A stretch of 64,000 bases of DNA. It comes from Pradoshia sp. D12. GTDB lineage: Bacteria; Bacillota; Bacilli; Bacillales; Pradoshiaceae. The notes under the pieces are model-generated. The model saw only the letters and a list, made by a program, of their open reading frames with translations, was not told where the DNA came from and made no database searches. The DNA lies in contig NZ_CP044545.1 of the NCBI RefSeq assembly GCF_008935075.1, forward strand, positions 1,763,501-1,827,500, in the 5' to 3' direction. The position numbers and the translations under genes were made by a program. Numbering within the stretch: position 1 is the first letter of the stretch; the number at the start of each line of letters is the position of its first letter. This document shows positions 34,776 to 44,067 of the stretch, one piece after another.

Positions 34776-34811
34776 AAAGAAAAAGCAAGGCATACATCAT
34801 TGCCTCGCTTT
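34776..34811 (-). terminator. Terminator of the prolyl hydroxylase gene
   Basis: On the minus strand AAAGCGAGGC pairs with GCCTTGCTTT (one mismatch) and runs into a T-rich tail, ten bases after the stop codon. Confidence 0.7.
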
Positions 34812-34820
34812 ACTGTCCTG

Positions 34821-35471
34821 TTAACGAATACGCTGTTTCCGAATCCATTGAGTAGCAATCCATTTTTCACCCTTGGTAACCGGGGCACCGCCATGTAAGG
34901 TCTTTTCGTTCAGAGATTCGTCTTGGTAGAAATATTCAAAGTAAACCGCCATTCCTTTTTGTGGAGCGACTGATAAATCTAGGTGAGGGAAATACGTTTC
35001 TCCGCCTTCTTCCACATCGTTTAGGTATAAGACAATTGTACTGATTCGGTTGTTTTGAGCTGCTTGACTTGTTGAAGCAAAATAATCAAAATGTGCTTTG
35101 TATTCTTGACCAGGAGTATAGCGAAGGATATGGAGATTTTCGCTATGTTCAGACGGAATGTCAGTGATTTCAGCTAGTCGTTTTTCAATGCGTAAAACGG
35201 TTTCATTTTGGGCATCTTCAATGAAAGCACCTGTACTCGTACGCATACCGTTTACTTCACGGGTTGCTCCAACGGTTGAACGTTTCATATCTTGCTTCGC
35301 TAACTCTATCAATGTATCGCATTCCTCGTCGCTTAACACGTTTCCCAATACCACAACAAGTGGTTCACCGTGACGAGCTAAGATAGGAATTCGTCTGTTC
35401 TCTGTCTCAATGAAATGACCTGTGTGGGGGAAAATAGGCGTTTCTTTTTGTGGATGAATGGTCGTTGTCAT
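34821..35471 (-). CDS. 2-oxoglutarate/Fe(II) prolyl 4-hydroxylase
   Basis: A 216-residue dioxygenase of the bacterial prolyl 4-hydroxylase type (related to the Bacillus anthracis enzyme, judging by length and motifs). Iron ligands are His-x-Asp in YKAHFDYF and the distal His in KTLHGGAPV, and the 2-oxoglutarate-binding Lys follows in KGEKWIA. It hydroxylates proline in proteins or peptides, with 2-oxoglutarate decarboxylated to succinate. The start is set at the ATG preceded by GAGAGGAAG; the upstream in-frame extension has no ribosome-binding site and resembles untranslated leader. Monocistronic. Confidence 0.88.
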   Translation of the reverse strand: MTTTIHPQKETPIFPHTGHFIETENRRIPILARHGEPLVVVLGNVLSDEECDTLIELAKQDMKRSTVGATREVNGMRTSTGAFIEDAQNETVLRIEKRLAEITDIPSEHSENLHILRYTPGQEYKAHFDYFASTSQAAQNNRISTIVLYLNDVEEGGETYFPHLDLSVAPQKGMAVYFEYFYQDESLNEKTLHGGAPVTKGEKWIATQWIRKQRIR

Positions 35472-35647
35472 ATATTGCTTCCTCTCCCATCTTTTCTCTG
35501 TTCCATTTGTTATTTTATCATGTATTTTAATAAACCCGATTAGAATTCTCATAATTATTTTTGGAAGAGTAAATTTCAAAATAATAATATATGAGTTTGA
35601 ATTTGAAGAAAGGAAGCCGAAATTTTAGTTCAAGAACTTTATAAATC

Positions 35648-35680
35648 AAAACTCCTCAATGAATGGGGAGTTTATTTTGT
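35648..35680 (+). terminator. Hairpin resembling a terminator
   Basis: AAACTCC / GGAGTTT with an 11-base loop and a T-rich tail. No + strand gene ends nearby, so it may belong to a lost gene or act on readthrough. Confidence 0.45.
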
Positions 35681-35837
35681 TTAATACTTTACTTTTGCTG
35701 TATATACAGAAAATGCGCCATCAAAGCAAACACAATGGAACAATTATGATTGATCCGGTGATATTATATGTATGATTTATATAAAGTAATGAATCAAGTG
35801 GATTTAATACAAAAATTAAGAAAAAAATTAATGTAGA

Positions 35838-35858
35838 ACATAATAATATTATGTAAAC
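35838..35858. repeat. Left copy of a palindromic 21-mer flanking the helicase gene
   Basis: ACATAATAATATTATGT followed by AAAC; near-palindromic and 20/21 identical to 38461-38481. It lies about 85 bases before the helicase start and could be an operator or an element end. Confidence 0.55.
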
Positions 35859-35944
35859 TAATGTATTAAATTTATAGATATGCGGGTAATCGTATATATT
35901 AGCCTTATAAGAGAATTTTTATGGCGTTGAAGGAGAACGGAATA

Positions 35945-38416
35945 ATGGACATATTAAATAAAGGGTATAAAGAAGCAGTTGAAAAAGCAAAAAATGACAT
36001 TCTGAATGATATTTCCTTATATATGGAAGAAAGTGAAACAAAGCCTGCAGTTAATGATTATTTGGAAAGCAGAGAACGTTATTTGAATCAGATTTGGAAT
36101 TTAGCATGGAAGAGTCGAACGCTTCAGCGGATGAATAGAACTGAAAAAATTAAATTTTTGGGTCTTCGTGGTATAGAAACAGAAGGAGCATCCAAGAAAG
36201 CAATTAATAAAATGGTTGAACAAGAACTGAGTGGATTAAAATCCTTTGATATGAAAAGTTGGATCCAAGATTACTTTGGAGAAACAGATGAACGATGGAA
36301 TGAATTATTTGAATCAGTAAAGTTAAAAAAATTGAAAGCAAATTATGAGAATATCGTTATAAAAGATGAGGCCTTAAGTATTTTGAGCAGTAACAAGCTT
36401 TATTTTTATTTAAAGCTCAGATATAAAGTGGCAAATCAATTACAAAAGGATATAGCAAATGTGAAGGGGTTCAATCAAGCTCAATTTGAAACGCTCAACG
36501 ACCTCTTATATTGGGGATATGATGTATACCAGGATGATTCTGTTTTTGACGAATATATTTATCAAAATCTGATCGATACCTTTGTTTACGAAACCATATA
36601 CCCATTTATACTATCAGAATTGCCGAATCAGATCATAAACCAATATGAAAATTTGTTTAAAGGGTCGATTAATCATAAGCTGATCAGGCAATTGATTGGG
36701 GGAAATATTAGTGAATTTCAATGGGAATATGAAAGTGAAATAGAGCAGGAATTGATTGAGGACCTTATAGATGTTCGAAACCACCCGGACGAATTTGATA
36801 TACAAATGCCGTTATACCATACTCAGCACAAAGAGAGAATTGAAAAAAGAGAACAGAAATTAGAAGAGCTGAGGAAACAGGAAGAAATAAAGCAAAAGAA
36901 ACTGGATGACATTTTTGGTGTTGAATACAAGACGACCGTTTATAGCAACACTAAATATATTCTGCATATAGGAGAAACAAATACCGGTAAAACTTATCAG
37001 GCACTAAATAGATTAAGGATAGCTGCATCTGGTATATACCTGGCACCTTTAAGGCTATTGGCACTTGAAGTATATGAAACGCTTAAAAACAACGGAATTG
37101 CCTGTGCATTAAAGACAGGTGAAGAAGAAAAAGATATTGCAAATGCCACGCATTATTCCTGCACAATTGAAATGTTTACCGAGAAAGATGAATTCGACGT
37201 CATGGTTATAGACGAAGCGCAAATGATCGCAGATAAGGATCGTGGGTTTTCTTGGTTTAGAGCTATTAATAAAGCGCGTGCTCGGGAAGTTCACATTATA
37301 GGCAGTCACAACTCTAAAAGGATGATTTTAAATCTGCTTCAGGGAAATGATATTGAAATTCATGAATACAAACGTGATATACCGCTGATTGTAGAGAAAA
37401 AACCTTTTAAGATTGAACATACCAAGGCAGGAGATGCATTGATTGTATTTTCTCGAAATAAAGTGCTTCAAACCGCTTCAAAGCTGGAAAGAAACGGCCA
37501 TAAAGTAAGTGTGATCTATGGAAGTATGCCTCCTGAGACAAGAGCTAAACAAATTCAGAGGTTTATTAACAGGGAGACGCGAGTGATTGTATCAACAGAT
37601 GCTATCGGAATGGGGCTCAATCTACCAATTAGGCGGGTCGTTTTTCTGGAAAATGATAAATTTGATGGCACGAGAAGACGTTTATTGACCTCCCAGGAAG
37701 TAAAGCAGTTAGCAGGCCGTGCCGGCCGTAAAGGTATATATAATGAAGGAAGAGTGGCATTTACTGATCAAATTGGTTTAATGAAACGGTTGTTGAATGG
37801 TGAAGACCGGCCAATCAGTACATTTACAATAGCTCCTACACAGGGTGTATTTGAACGCTTTAAACGTTATCATTCCAGCTTTGATCAATTCTTTGAATTA
37901 TGGGATGAATTTAAAAATCCTGCCGGAACAACAAAAGCACCGCTTACTCAGGAAAAAGCTTTATATCATTTAATTCGCCATGAACAAATAGAAGGACGAA
38001 TGTCGATAACTGATTTATACGGTTTTCTGCATTTACCTTTTTCAGCGAATGAGGAGAGCCTTGTTAATCAATGGCTCTATAATATGAAAGCCATTGTGGA
38101 TAGAAGAGAATTGAGAGAGCCTTTAATAAAGAAAGATTCCTTGGATGAACTTGAATTATCTTATAAATCAGTAGGATTGCATTTATTGTTTTTGTATAAA
38201 TTAGATAGAAGAAGTGAAACGGTCTATTGGGAGCGAGTAAGAGAAGAAATCAGTTCAGATGCACATAATCAGTTAAGAAAAGGGGTTAAAAAATATCAAA
38301 CAAAATGTCGGTCATGCAATAAGCCGTTAAGCTGGAATTATCCATTTGCTATTTGTCAGTCGTGTTATGAAGAGAGTAAACGATCAAGATACTATTACAA
38401 AGGATGGGATATATAG
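35945..38416 (+). CDS. SUV3-like DExH helicase with C-terminal zinc ribbon
   Basis: An 823-residue protein. An N-terminal half of about 330 residues, alpha-helical and of unknown fold, ends in a charged coiled-coil (KERIEKREQKLEELRKQEE). Then comes a superfamily 2 helicase core with Walker A GETNTGKTY, DEAQ box VIDEAQMI, SHNS-type motif III, STDAIGMGLNLP and QLAGRAGRKG (motif VI). The last 40 residues have two CxxC pairs, CRSCNKP and CQSCYEE, forming a zinc ribbon. Motifs resemble SUV3/RNA-degradosome helicases, so RNA unwinding is likely. Start ATG 35945 is nine bases after AAGGAG. It sits alone between two matching palindromes. Confidence 0.8.
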   Translation: MDILNKGYKEAVEKAKNDILNDISLYMEESETKPAVNDYLESRERYLNQIWNLAWKSRTLQRMNRTEKIKFLGLRGIETEGASKKAINKMVEQELSGLKSFDMKSWIQDYFGETDERWNELFESVKLKKLKANYENIVIKDEALSILSSNKLYFYLKLRYKVANQLQKDIANVKGFNQAQFETLNDLLYWGYDVYQDDSVFDEYIYQNLIDTFVYETIYPFILSELPNQIINQYENLFKGSINHKLIRQLIGGNISEFQWEYESEIEQELIEDLIDVRNHPDEFDIQMPLYHTQHKERIEKREQKLEELRKQEEIKQKKLDDIFGVEYKTTVYSNTKYILHIGETNTGKTYQALNRLRIAASGIYLAPLRLLALEVYETLKNNGIACALKTGEEEKDIANATHYSCTIEMFTEKDEFDVMVIDEAQMIADKDRGFSWFRAINKARAREVHIIGSHNSKRMILNLLQGNDIEIHEYKRDIPLIVEKKPFKIEHTKAGDALIVFSRNKVLQTASKLERNGHKVSVIYGSMPPETRAKQIQRFINRETRVIVSTDAIGMGLNLPIRRVVFLENDKFDGTRRRLLTSQEVKQLAGRAGRKGIYNEGRVAFTDQIGLMKRLLNGEDRPISTFTIAPTQGVFERFKRYHSSFDQFFELWDEFKNPAGTTKAPLTQEKALYHLIRHEQIEGRMSITDLYGFLHLPFSANEESLVNQWLYNMKAIVDRRELREPLIKKDSLDELELSYKSVGLHLLFLYKLDRRSETVYWERVREEISSDAHNQLRKGVKKYQTKCRSCNKPLSWNYPFAICQSCYEESKRSRYYYKGWDI

Positions 38417-38423
38417 GACCTTC

Positions 38424-38456
38424 AAGCTTGCAATCATAATGGTTGCAAGCTTTTTG
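38424..38456 (+). terminator. Terminator of the helicase gene
   Basis: The perfect 10-bp stem AAGCTTGCAA / TTGCAAGCTT is followed by T residues. Confidence 0.92.
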
Positions 38457-38460
38457 TATT

Positions 38461-38481
38461 ACATAATTATATTATGTAAAC
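38461..38481. repeat. Right copy of the palindromic 21-mer flanking the helicase gene
   Basis: ACATAATTATATTATGT followed by AAAC, immediately after the helicase terminator. It differs from the left copy at one base (T for A in the centre). Confidence 0.55.
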
Positions 38482-38592
38482 AACGAGATAAATAAAAGCG
38501 TTAATCTATTTATAAAGTGGAATATGCCAATCTTTAAATGCATAAGTTTAATAGAGAAAATAGAGATAATAGATTTTAAACACATAAGTAGA

Positions 38593-38609
38593 ACCGGCTG
38601 AAAGCCGGT
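38593..38609 (-). terminator. Probable lexA terminator
   Basis: ACCGGCT / AGCCGGT with a three-base loop lies ten bases beyond the lexA stop on the minus strand. The T tract is weak. Confidence 0.6.
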
Positions 38610-38619
38610 CCCATCGTTC

Positions 38620-39246
38620 TTATTGAATATTTCTGTATAACCCGATCACTTTACCGAGGATGCTGACATTTTGTAGAATGATAGGCTCGAGCATAGAATT
38701 TTCCGGCTGCAGACGGAAATGAGTATCTTCTTTAAAGAAACGTTTTACGGTAGCTTCATCATCTTCAGTCATGGCTACGACAATTTCACCATTGTTTGCT
38801 GTATGCTGCTGGCGAACAATAACATAGTCACCGTTAAGTATTCCAGCTTCAATCATACTGTCACCCATAATTTCAAGCATAAACACATTTTCATCGGCAG
38901 GAGCCATATGCTCAGGTAGAGGGAAGTATTCTTCAATATTTTCGATAGCTGTAATAGGCTGCCCTGCAGTTACTTTCCCGATTAATGGTACATTAACTGA
39001 GTTTGTTTTTGGAATATGGTCATGTGGATCCATATCCAGGATTTCAATAGCACGCGGTTTTGTAGGATCCCGTCTGATGAGTCCTTTGCTTTCCAATCGC
39101 GCTAAGTGACCATGAACTGTGGAACTTGAAGCCAGTCCGACTGCTTCGCCAATTTCTCGAACGGAAGGTGGATAGCCCTTCGTTTTTACCTCTTCTTTAA
39201 TATATAGCAAAATATCCTGTTGCCGTTTGGATAATTTAGTAGTCAT
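38620..39246 (-). CDS. lexA: LexA, SOS repressor
   Basis: About 208-residue SOS repressor. The N-terminal winged helix ([37 protein letters not shown]) binds SOS boxes. The C-terminal peptidase-like domain has the Ala-Gly self-cleavage site in VTAGQPI, catalytic Ser in GDSMIEAG and Lys in ATVKRFF. ATG 39246 is preferred since AAGAGGTGCGGGAG precedes it. It is divergent from yneA and the shared region has three LexA boxes, as in B. subtilis. Confidence 0.97.
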   Translation of the reverse strand: MTTKLSKRQQDILLYIKEEVKTKGYPPSVREIGEAVGLASSSTVHGHLARLESKGLIRRDPTKPRAIEILDMDPHDHIPKTNSVNVPLIGKVTAGQPITAIENIEEYFPLPEHMAPADENVFMLEIMGDSMIEAGILNGDYVIVRQQHTANNGEIVVAMTEDDEATVKRFFKEDTHFRLQPENSMLEPIILQNVSILGKVIGLYRNIQ

Positions 39247-39304
39247 CTCCCGCACCTCTTTTAGCTTTTCTTGTTTTTAGTATATCATTTCCTGTTTAAC
39301 AGTA

Positions 39305-39318
39305 CAAACATAAGTTCG
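39305..39318. promoter_or_regulatory. LexA box 1
   Basis: CAAACATAAGTTCG; its reverse complement CGAACTTATGTTTG matches the Bacillus SOS box CGAACRNRYGTTYG at 13 of 14 positions. Confidence 0.8.
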
Positions 39319-39327
39319 TTTTTTGTG

Positions 39328-39357
39328 TTGACACAAAACGTTTGTTCGGTTTATACT
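39328..39357 (+). promoter_or_regulatory. Promoter of yneA
   Basis: TTGACA at 39328-39333 and TATACT at 39352-39357 with an 18-base spacer. LexA box 2 lies between the two hexamers, so repressor binding blocks polymerase. Confidence 0.8.
39335..39348. promoter_or_regulatory. LexA box 2
   Basis: AAAACGTTTGTTCG; its reverse complement CGAACAAACGTTTT matches the consensus at 13 of 14 positions. Confidence 0.8.
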
Positions 39358-39371
39358 TAGTTTATATTAAA

Positions 39372-39385
39372 CGAACATACATTCG
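39372..39385. promoter_or_regulatory. LexA box 3
   Basis: CGAACATACATTCG matches the consensus with one substitution, and lies between the yneA promoter and start codon. Confidence 0.85.
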
Positions 39386-39399
39386 ATGGGGGTTTATTT

Positions 39400-39723
39400 A
39401 TGAAAAAATTATGGACTTCTTATAGCTATTCAATCTTGTTTTTTATAGGTCTTTTCTTATTAATAACTACAATGATAGTAACAAATATTGAAGCACCAAA
39501 AGACGATTATCAACAAATTACGGTTAAAAAAGGAGATACAGTTTGGGATATGGCTGAACGTTTTAACGGCAGTAAAATGACACAGACTGAATTTGTCTCT
39601 TGGGTTCAGGAAAATAATGACTTGCACATTAATCATATAAAGGAAGGGCAAACGATTGTGATTCCTGTAAAGAAAATGAACGAAAGCACAGAAATGCTAC
39701 ACTTAGCAGATTCTGATAAATAA
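39400..39723 (+). CDS. yneA: YneA, SOS-induced cell division inhibitor
   Basis: A 107-residue protein with an N-terminal membrane segment (residues about 10-29) and an extracytoplasmic LysM domain (QITVKKGDTVWDMAERF ... IKEGQTIVIPVKK) that binds peptidoglycan. In B. subtilis it delays septation during DNA damage. Its position divergent from lexA with three SOS boxes confirms the assignment. The start ATG has GATGGGGG upstream. Confidence 0.95.
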   Translation: MKKLWTSYSYSILFFIGLFLLITTMIVTNIEAPKDDYQQITVKKGDTVWDMAERFNGSKMTQTEFVSWVQENNDLHINHIKEGQTIVIPVKKMNESTEMLHLADSDK

Positions 39724-39736
39724 CTATATAATCAGA

Positions 39737-39765
39737 AAGGTCGGGAATGTTTCCCGGCCTTATCT
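39737..39765 (+). terminator. Hairpin between yneA and yneB
   Basis: AAGGTCGGGAA / TTCCCGGCCTT with a three-base loop. The following T tract is weak, so it could be an attenuator allowing part of the SOS transcript into yneB. Confidence 0.6.
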
Positions 39766-39789
39766 ATATGTAAAGAAGAATGGTGATAG

Positions 39790-40443
<654 letters not shown>

Positions 40444-40519
40444 TTCCTTCTTGAAAATCCAGCGGTTTTTCTATACGATGACAATATCTACTTATATTTT
40501 ATATAGAAGGAGCAATACC

Positions 40520-40750
40520 ATGCTGCCAATGCATAAAATTAAAAGAATTAATGAATTATCTAAGAAATCAAAAACAGTTGGGCTTACAAAAGAAGAAGCC
40601 ACTGAACAATCTCTTCTAAGGAAAGAGTATTTGGAAACCTTTCGTACTTCAATGAGAAATACGGTTGAAGGTTTGACCATTATCGATCCAGAAGGTAAGG
40701 ATGTCACACCTGAAAAAATAAAAAAATTACGTAATAAAAAATTACATTAA
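40520..40750 (+). CDS. ynzC: YnzC, DUF896 protein
   Basis: A 76-residue soluble, highly charged protein of the DUF896 family (small helical hairpin), third member of the SOS operon in B. subtilis. The family core is visible as KIKRINELSKKSK near the start and IDPEGKDVTPEKIKKLRNKK at the end. AGAAGGAG lies before the ATG. An upstream in-frame extension exists but has no ribosome-binding site. Its molecular function is unknown. Confidence 0.93.
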   Translation: MLPMHKIKRINELSKKSKTVGLTKEEATEQSLLRKEYLETFRTSMRNTVEGLTIIDPEGKDVTPEKIKKLRNKKLH

Positions 40751-40888
40751 GGGTATAGGATAATAGGCTAGACTCCAAAAAAATAGTTTAAGGAGTGACG
40801 ATTTTGTAGCATTTACCAACAAAGTCTTGTCAACCTGTTTATACTTCATTAATATAAATTAGAAGGTTAATCTGAAAGGATGTAGGCA

Positions 40889-42895
40889 ATGTTCACAGAA
40901 AAAGATAATTTATCTATCACAGCTATTCGTACACTTTCAATCGATGCAATTGAAAAAGCTAATTCAGGTCACCCTGGTATGCCTATGGGAGCTGCTCCTA
41001 TGGCTTATACACTTTGGACCAAATTCATGAACCATAATCCAAAAAATCCGGATTGGTTTAACCGTGATCGTTTTGTATTATCAGCAGGACATGGTTCCAT
41101 GCTTTTATACAGCTTATTGCACTTATCAGGTTATGGCCTTGATATGGAAGAAATTAAGAATTTCAGACAATGGGGCAGTAAAACACCTGGACATCCTGAA
41201 TATGGACATACAAAAGGCGTAGAAGCTACAACCGGACCACTAGGCCAAGGTATTGCGATGGCAGTCGGTATGGCAATGGCGGAACGTCATTTGGCGGCAG
41301 TCTACAATAAAGATAACTTTGATGTTGTAGATCATTTTACATACAGCATTTGCGGAGATGGAGATTTAATGGAAGGGGTATCAGCTGAAGCTGCTTCTCT
41401 TGCTGCCCATTTAAAATTGGGACGTTTAGTAGTCCTTTATGATTCCAATGATATCTCTCTTGACGGCGAATTAAACATGAGCTTCTCTGAAAGTGTTGCT
41501 GAGCGTTTTAAAGCTTACGGATGGCAATACATTCGCGTAGAAGACGGTAATGATTTGAATGAAATTGCTAAAGCGCTTGAAGAGGCAAAAACAGATCTTG
41601 ACCGTCCAACTATGATTGAAGTAAAAACAGTTATCGGATACGGTGCTCCAAATAAATCCGGTAAATCTGCTGTTCATGGTGCTCCGCTTGGCGAAGACGA
41701 AATGAAATTAACTAAAGAATATTACAAATGGACATTCGAAGAAGATTTTTATGTGCCACAAGATGTTTATGACAATTTTGAAGAAACTGTTGTAAAAGCT
41801 GGTGCTAAAAAAGAAGAAGAATGGAACCAATTATTTGAAAGCTATAAAAACGAATACCCTGAACTTGCTGCTCAGCTAGAAACAGCAATTAAAGGCGAAT
41901 TACCTGAAGGCTGGGATAAGGATATTCCTGTTTATGAAGCAGGAAAAGCCGTTGCTACACGTAATTCAGGCGGAGAAGTATTAAATGCAATTGCTAAGAA
42001 TCTTCCATCTTTATTTGGTGGATCCGCTGACTTAGCTGGATCAAACAAAACGATGCTGAAGGGCGAAAAAGATTTCTTGCCAGGCTCCTATGATGGCCGT
42101 AACATTTGGTTTGGAGTACGTGAATTTGGTATGGGTGCTGCATTAAACGGTATGGCACTTCACGGTGGTTTGCATGTGTATGGAGGAACATTCTTTGTAT
42201 TCTCTGATTATCTGCGTCCAGCTATTCGTTTAGCAGCGTTAATGAATCTTCCTGTCACATATGTATTTACACATGACAGTATTGCAGTTGGAGAAGACGG
42301 TCCAACTCATGAACCAATTGAGCACTTGGCTGCATTGCGCGCAATGCCTAATGTTTCACTTATCCGTCCGGCTGACAGCAATGAAGTGGCAGCTGCATGG
42401 AAAGCGGCATTAACAAGCAAGTCTGCACCAACTGCGTTAGTATTATCCCGCCAAAACTTAACTACGTTACCGTTATCAGCTGAATTAGCTGAAGAGGGCG
42501 TTGCTAAAGGGGGATATGTAGTTTCACCTTCCAATAAGGATACTGCCGATGCTATATTGTTGGCATCTGGATCTGAAGTAGGATTGGCTGTTCAAGCACA
42601 GGCTATATTAGCGAATGACGGCATTGATGTATCAGTTGTCAGCATGCCATCATTTGATCGCTTTGAAGCTCAATCTGCTGAATATAAAGAATCTGTTATC
42701 CCTTCAACTGTTAAGAAACGCTTAGCAATTGAATTAGGTACATCTTTCGGATGGGACCGTTATACAGGTGATGAAGGTGAAATATTGGCAATTGACCGCT
42801 TTGGTGCTTCCGGCCCTGGTGAATTGTTAATGGAAAAATTCGGATTCACTCCATCTAATGTGGTTTCTTTAGTAAAAGAAATGCTACAAAAATAA
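40889..42895 (+). CDS. tkt: Transketolase
   Basis: A 668-residue thiamine-diphosphate enzyme of the non-oxidative pentose phosphate pathway that transfers two-carbon units between sugar phosphates. The cofactor motif [20 protein letters not shown] lies near 153-172, substrate-binding histidines in [10 protein letters not shown] and KTPGHPEYG, and the transketolase pyrimidine domain motif [15 protein letters not shown] near 434. Full length, with strong codon bias as expected of a highly expressed housekeeping gene. Located after ynzC as in B. subtilis. Confidence 0.98.
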   Translation: MFTEKDNLSITAIRTLSIDAIEKANSGHPGMPMGAAPMAYTLWTKFMNHNPKNPDWFNRDRFVLSAGHGSMLLYSLLHLSGYGLDMEEIKNFRQWGSKTPGHPEYGHTKGVEATTGPLGQGIAMAVGMAMAERHLAAVYNKDNFDVVDHFTYSICGDGDLMEGVSAEAASLAAHLKLGRLVVLYDSNDISLDGELNMSFSESVAERFKAYGWQYIRVEDGNDLNEIAKALEEAKTDLDRPTMIEVKTVIGYGAPNKSGKSAVHGAPLGEDEMKLTKEYYKWTFEEDFYVPQDVYDNFEETVVKAGAKKEEEWNQLFESYKNEYPELAAQLETAIKGELPEGWDKDIPVYEAGKAVATRNSGGEVLNAIAKNLPSLFGGSADLAGSNKTMLKGEKDFLPGSYDGRNIWFGVREFGMGAALNGMALHGGLHVYGGTFFVFSDYLRPAIRLAALMNLPVTYVFTHDSIAVGEDGPTHEPIEHLAALRAMPNVSLIRPADSNEVAAAWKAALTSKSAPTALVLSRQNLTTLPLSAELAEEGVAKGGYVVSPSNKDTADAILLASGSEVGLAVQAQAILANDGIDVSVVSMPSFDRFEAQSAEYKESVIPSTVKKRLAIELGTSFGWDRYTGDEGEILAIDRFGASGPGELLMEKFGFTPSNVVSLVKEMLQK

Positions 42896-42908
42896 AATAT
42901 ATTTTTAA

Positions 42909-42942
42909 AAAATCGCCAGGGTCTTTCTCTGGTGATTTTTTT
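42909..42942 (+). terminator. Terminator of tkt
   Basis: AAATCGCCAG / CTGGTGATTT with one wobble pair, followed by seven T residues. Confidence 0.9.
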
Positions 42943-42987
42943 ATGAATATATTTACAAACAATTCCAAATGATGTATGTTTGATATG

Positions 42988-43006
42988 TACCTAATAATTC
43001 TAGGTA
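42988..43006. promoter_or_regulatory. PadR operator 1
   Basis: TACCTAATAATTCTAGGTA: half-sites TACCTA and TAGGTA seven bases apart, just before the PadR gene. Confidence 0.75.
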
Positions 43007-43015
43007 GGTGAAGAA

Positions 43016-43348
43016 ATGTTTAATCGTGAACTTGTAAAAGGAAGTACATCACTTCTTGTTCTGCAGCTTTTGCAAGAAAGAGATATGTATGGGTATGAAT
43101 TGGTGAAAGAAATGGATCACCGCAGTGACCATGGATTTCAGATGAAGGAAGGTACGCTGTATCCTGCTTTGCATAAGCTTGAAAAACAGGAATATATAGA
43201 GTGCTACTGGGTTGAACAAGAGAAGGGACCCGCTCGTAAGTACTACCGTATTACCATGGCTGGCGAAGAGATGCTAGAGATTAAAACAAACGAATGGAAT
43301 CGATATGTCCAGGTCATGAACAAGGTAATGGGGAGAACAGAAACATGA
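43016..43348 (+). CDS. PadR-family regulator
   Basis: A 110-residue PadR-s1-type repressor. The winged helix is seen in [21 protein letters not shown] and [18 protein letters not shown], with the usual C-terminal dimerisation helix. It sits ahead of two membrane-protein genes, the standard setting for PadR proteins that answer to envelope-active compounds. Matching operators precede this gene and the gene at 44068, indicating autoregulation and control of both units. GTAGGTG precedes the ATG. Its stop codon overlaps the next start (ATGA). Confidence 0.92.
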   Translation: MFNRELVKGSTSLLVLQLLQERDMYGYELVKEMDHRSDHGFQMKEGTLYPALHKLEKQEYIECYWVEQEKGPARKYYRITMAGEEMLEIKTNEWNRYVQVMNKVMGRTET

Positions 43349-43986
43349 GACGGGCTGAAGAAGATTATTTAAGTCAGCTTGATCGATTGCTGGGTGCCCA
43401 TCCTGATAAAGCGGCTATTATGAAAGAATATAAGTTACATATTTCCGAAATGGCTTGCGACATCATTTATGAGGATGAGTCACCCGACTTAATCTATAAA
43501 GAGCTATCGATGCGGCTGGGTACACCGGAAGAAGTTGCTGTATCCTGGAAACAGGAACTAACCCTTACACCAAGAAAAACAAGGTGGATATTTGCAGGAA
43601 TTAACTTGTCCCTCTTTATAAGCGGAATTTTGTTAACATTTATCAACCATACATATGATTGGAATTGGGCCAAGGAAATATGGTCTTTGCTAACATCGAT
43701 TCCTGTACTTTTAATGGCCATCTATATTGGTTTTTGGGTCTTGCTTGGTTATGAAATTGGCAAGGAATTTGGACATCAGGGCAAAAAGCTTATTAAGAAA
43801 ACGTTTTTGATTACGGTGATCCCTAACATTATCTTAATGTATTTGGTTATCTTTAACCTCGTACCGGATCAATGGTTTGACCCCTTACTGGATAAACCAT
43901 TTATTATTGCATGTGTATTTTGTACGTTTATCTTATATCCAGTCAGTTTTGCTGGGTATCTATGGGGGAAGAAAGCCTCGCTTTGA
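43345..43986 (+). CDS. HAAS-domain membrane protein
   Basis: A 213-residue protein with an N-terminal HAAS/DUF1700-type helical domain ([22 protein letters not shown] ... [16 protein letters not shown]), followed by four hydrophobic segments (about 80-205). Such proteins are almost always encoded directly after a PadR regulator and are thought to act with it in envelope stress sensing. It is translationally coupled to padR through ATGA, with GGGGAG upstream. Confidence 0.82.
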   Translation: MRRAEEDYLSQLDRLLGAHPDKAAIMKEYKLHISEMACDIIYEDESPDLIYKELSMRLGTPEEVAVSWKQELTLTPRKTRWIFAGINLSLFISGILLTFINHTYDWNWAKEIWSLLTSIPVLLMAIYIGFWVLLGYEIGKEFGHQGKKLIKKTFLITVIPNIILMYLVIFNLVPDQWFDPLLDKPFIIACVFCTFILYPVSFAGYLWGKKASL

Positions 43987-43999
43987 CTATTTGCCTATA

Positions 44000-44018
44000 T
44001 ACATAGAATAACTATGTA
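44000..44018. promoter_or_regulatory. PadR operator 2
   Basis: TACATAGAATAACTATGTA is a perfect 6-bp inverted repeat around seven bases, between the HAAS gene and the next membrane protein gene. Confidence 0.75.
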
Positions 44019-44032
44019 TATTTATCACTATA

Positions 44033-44051
44033 TACCTAGAATAACTAGGTA
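44033..44051. promoter_or_regulatory. PadR operator 3
   Basis: TACCTAGAATAACTAGGTA has the same half-sites as operator 1 and the same centre as operator 2, 14 bases downstream of it. Confidence 0.8.
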
Positions 44052-44067
44052 GAGGGGGATCCTTAAA

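Larger units (their letters stand above)
35472..35944. other. Intergenic region between prolyl hydroxylase and helicase
   Basis: Contains a lone hairpin (35648-35680) and the left copy of a palindromic 21-mer (35838-35858), but no gene. Very AT-rich from about 35760 onward. Confidence 0.45.
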
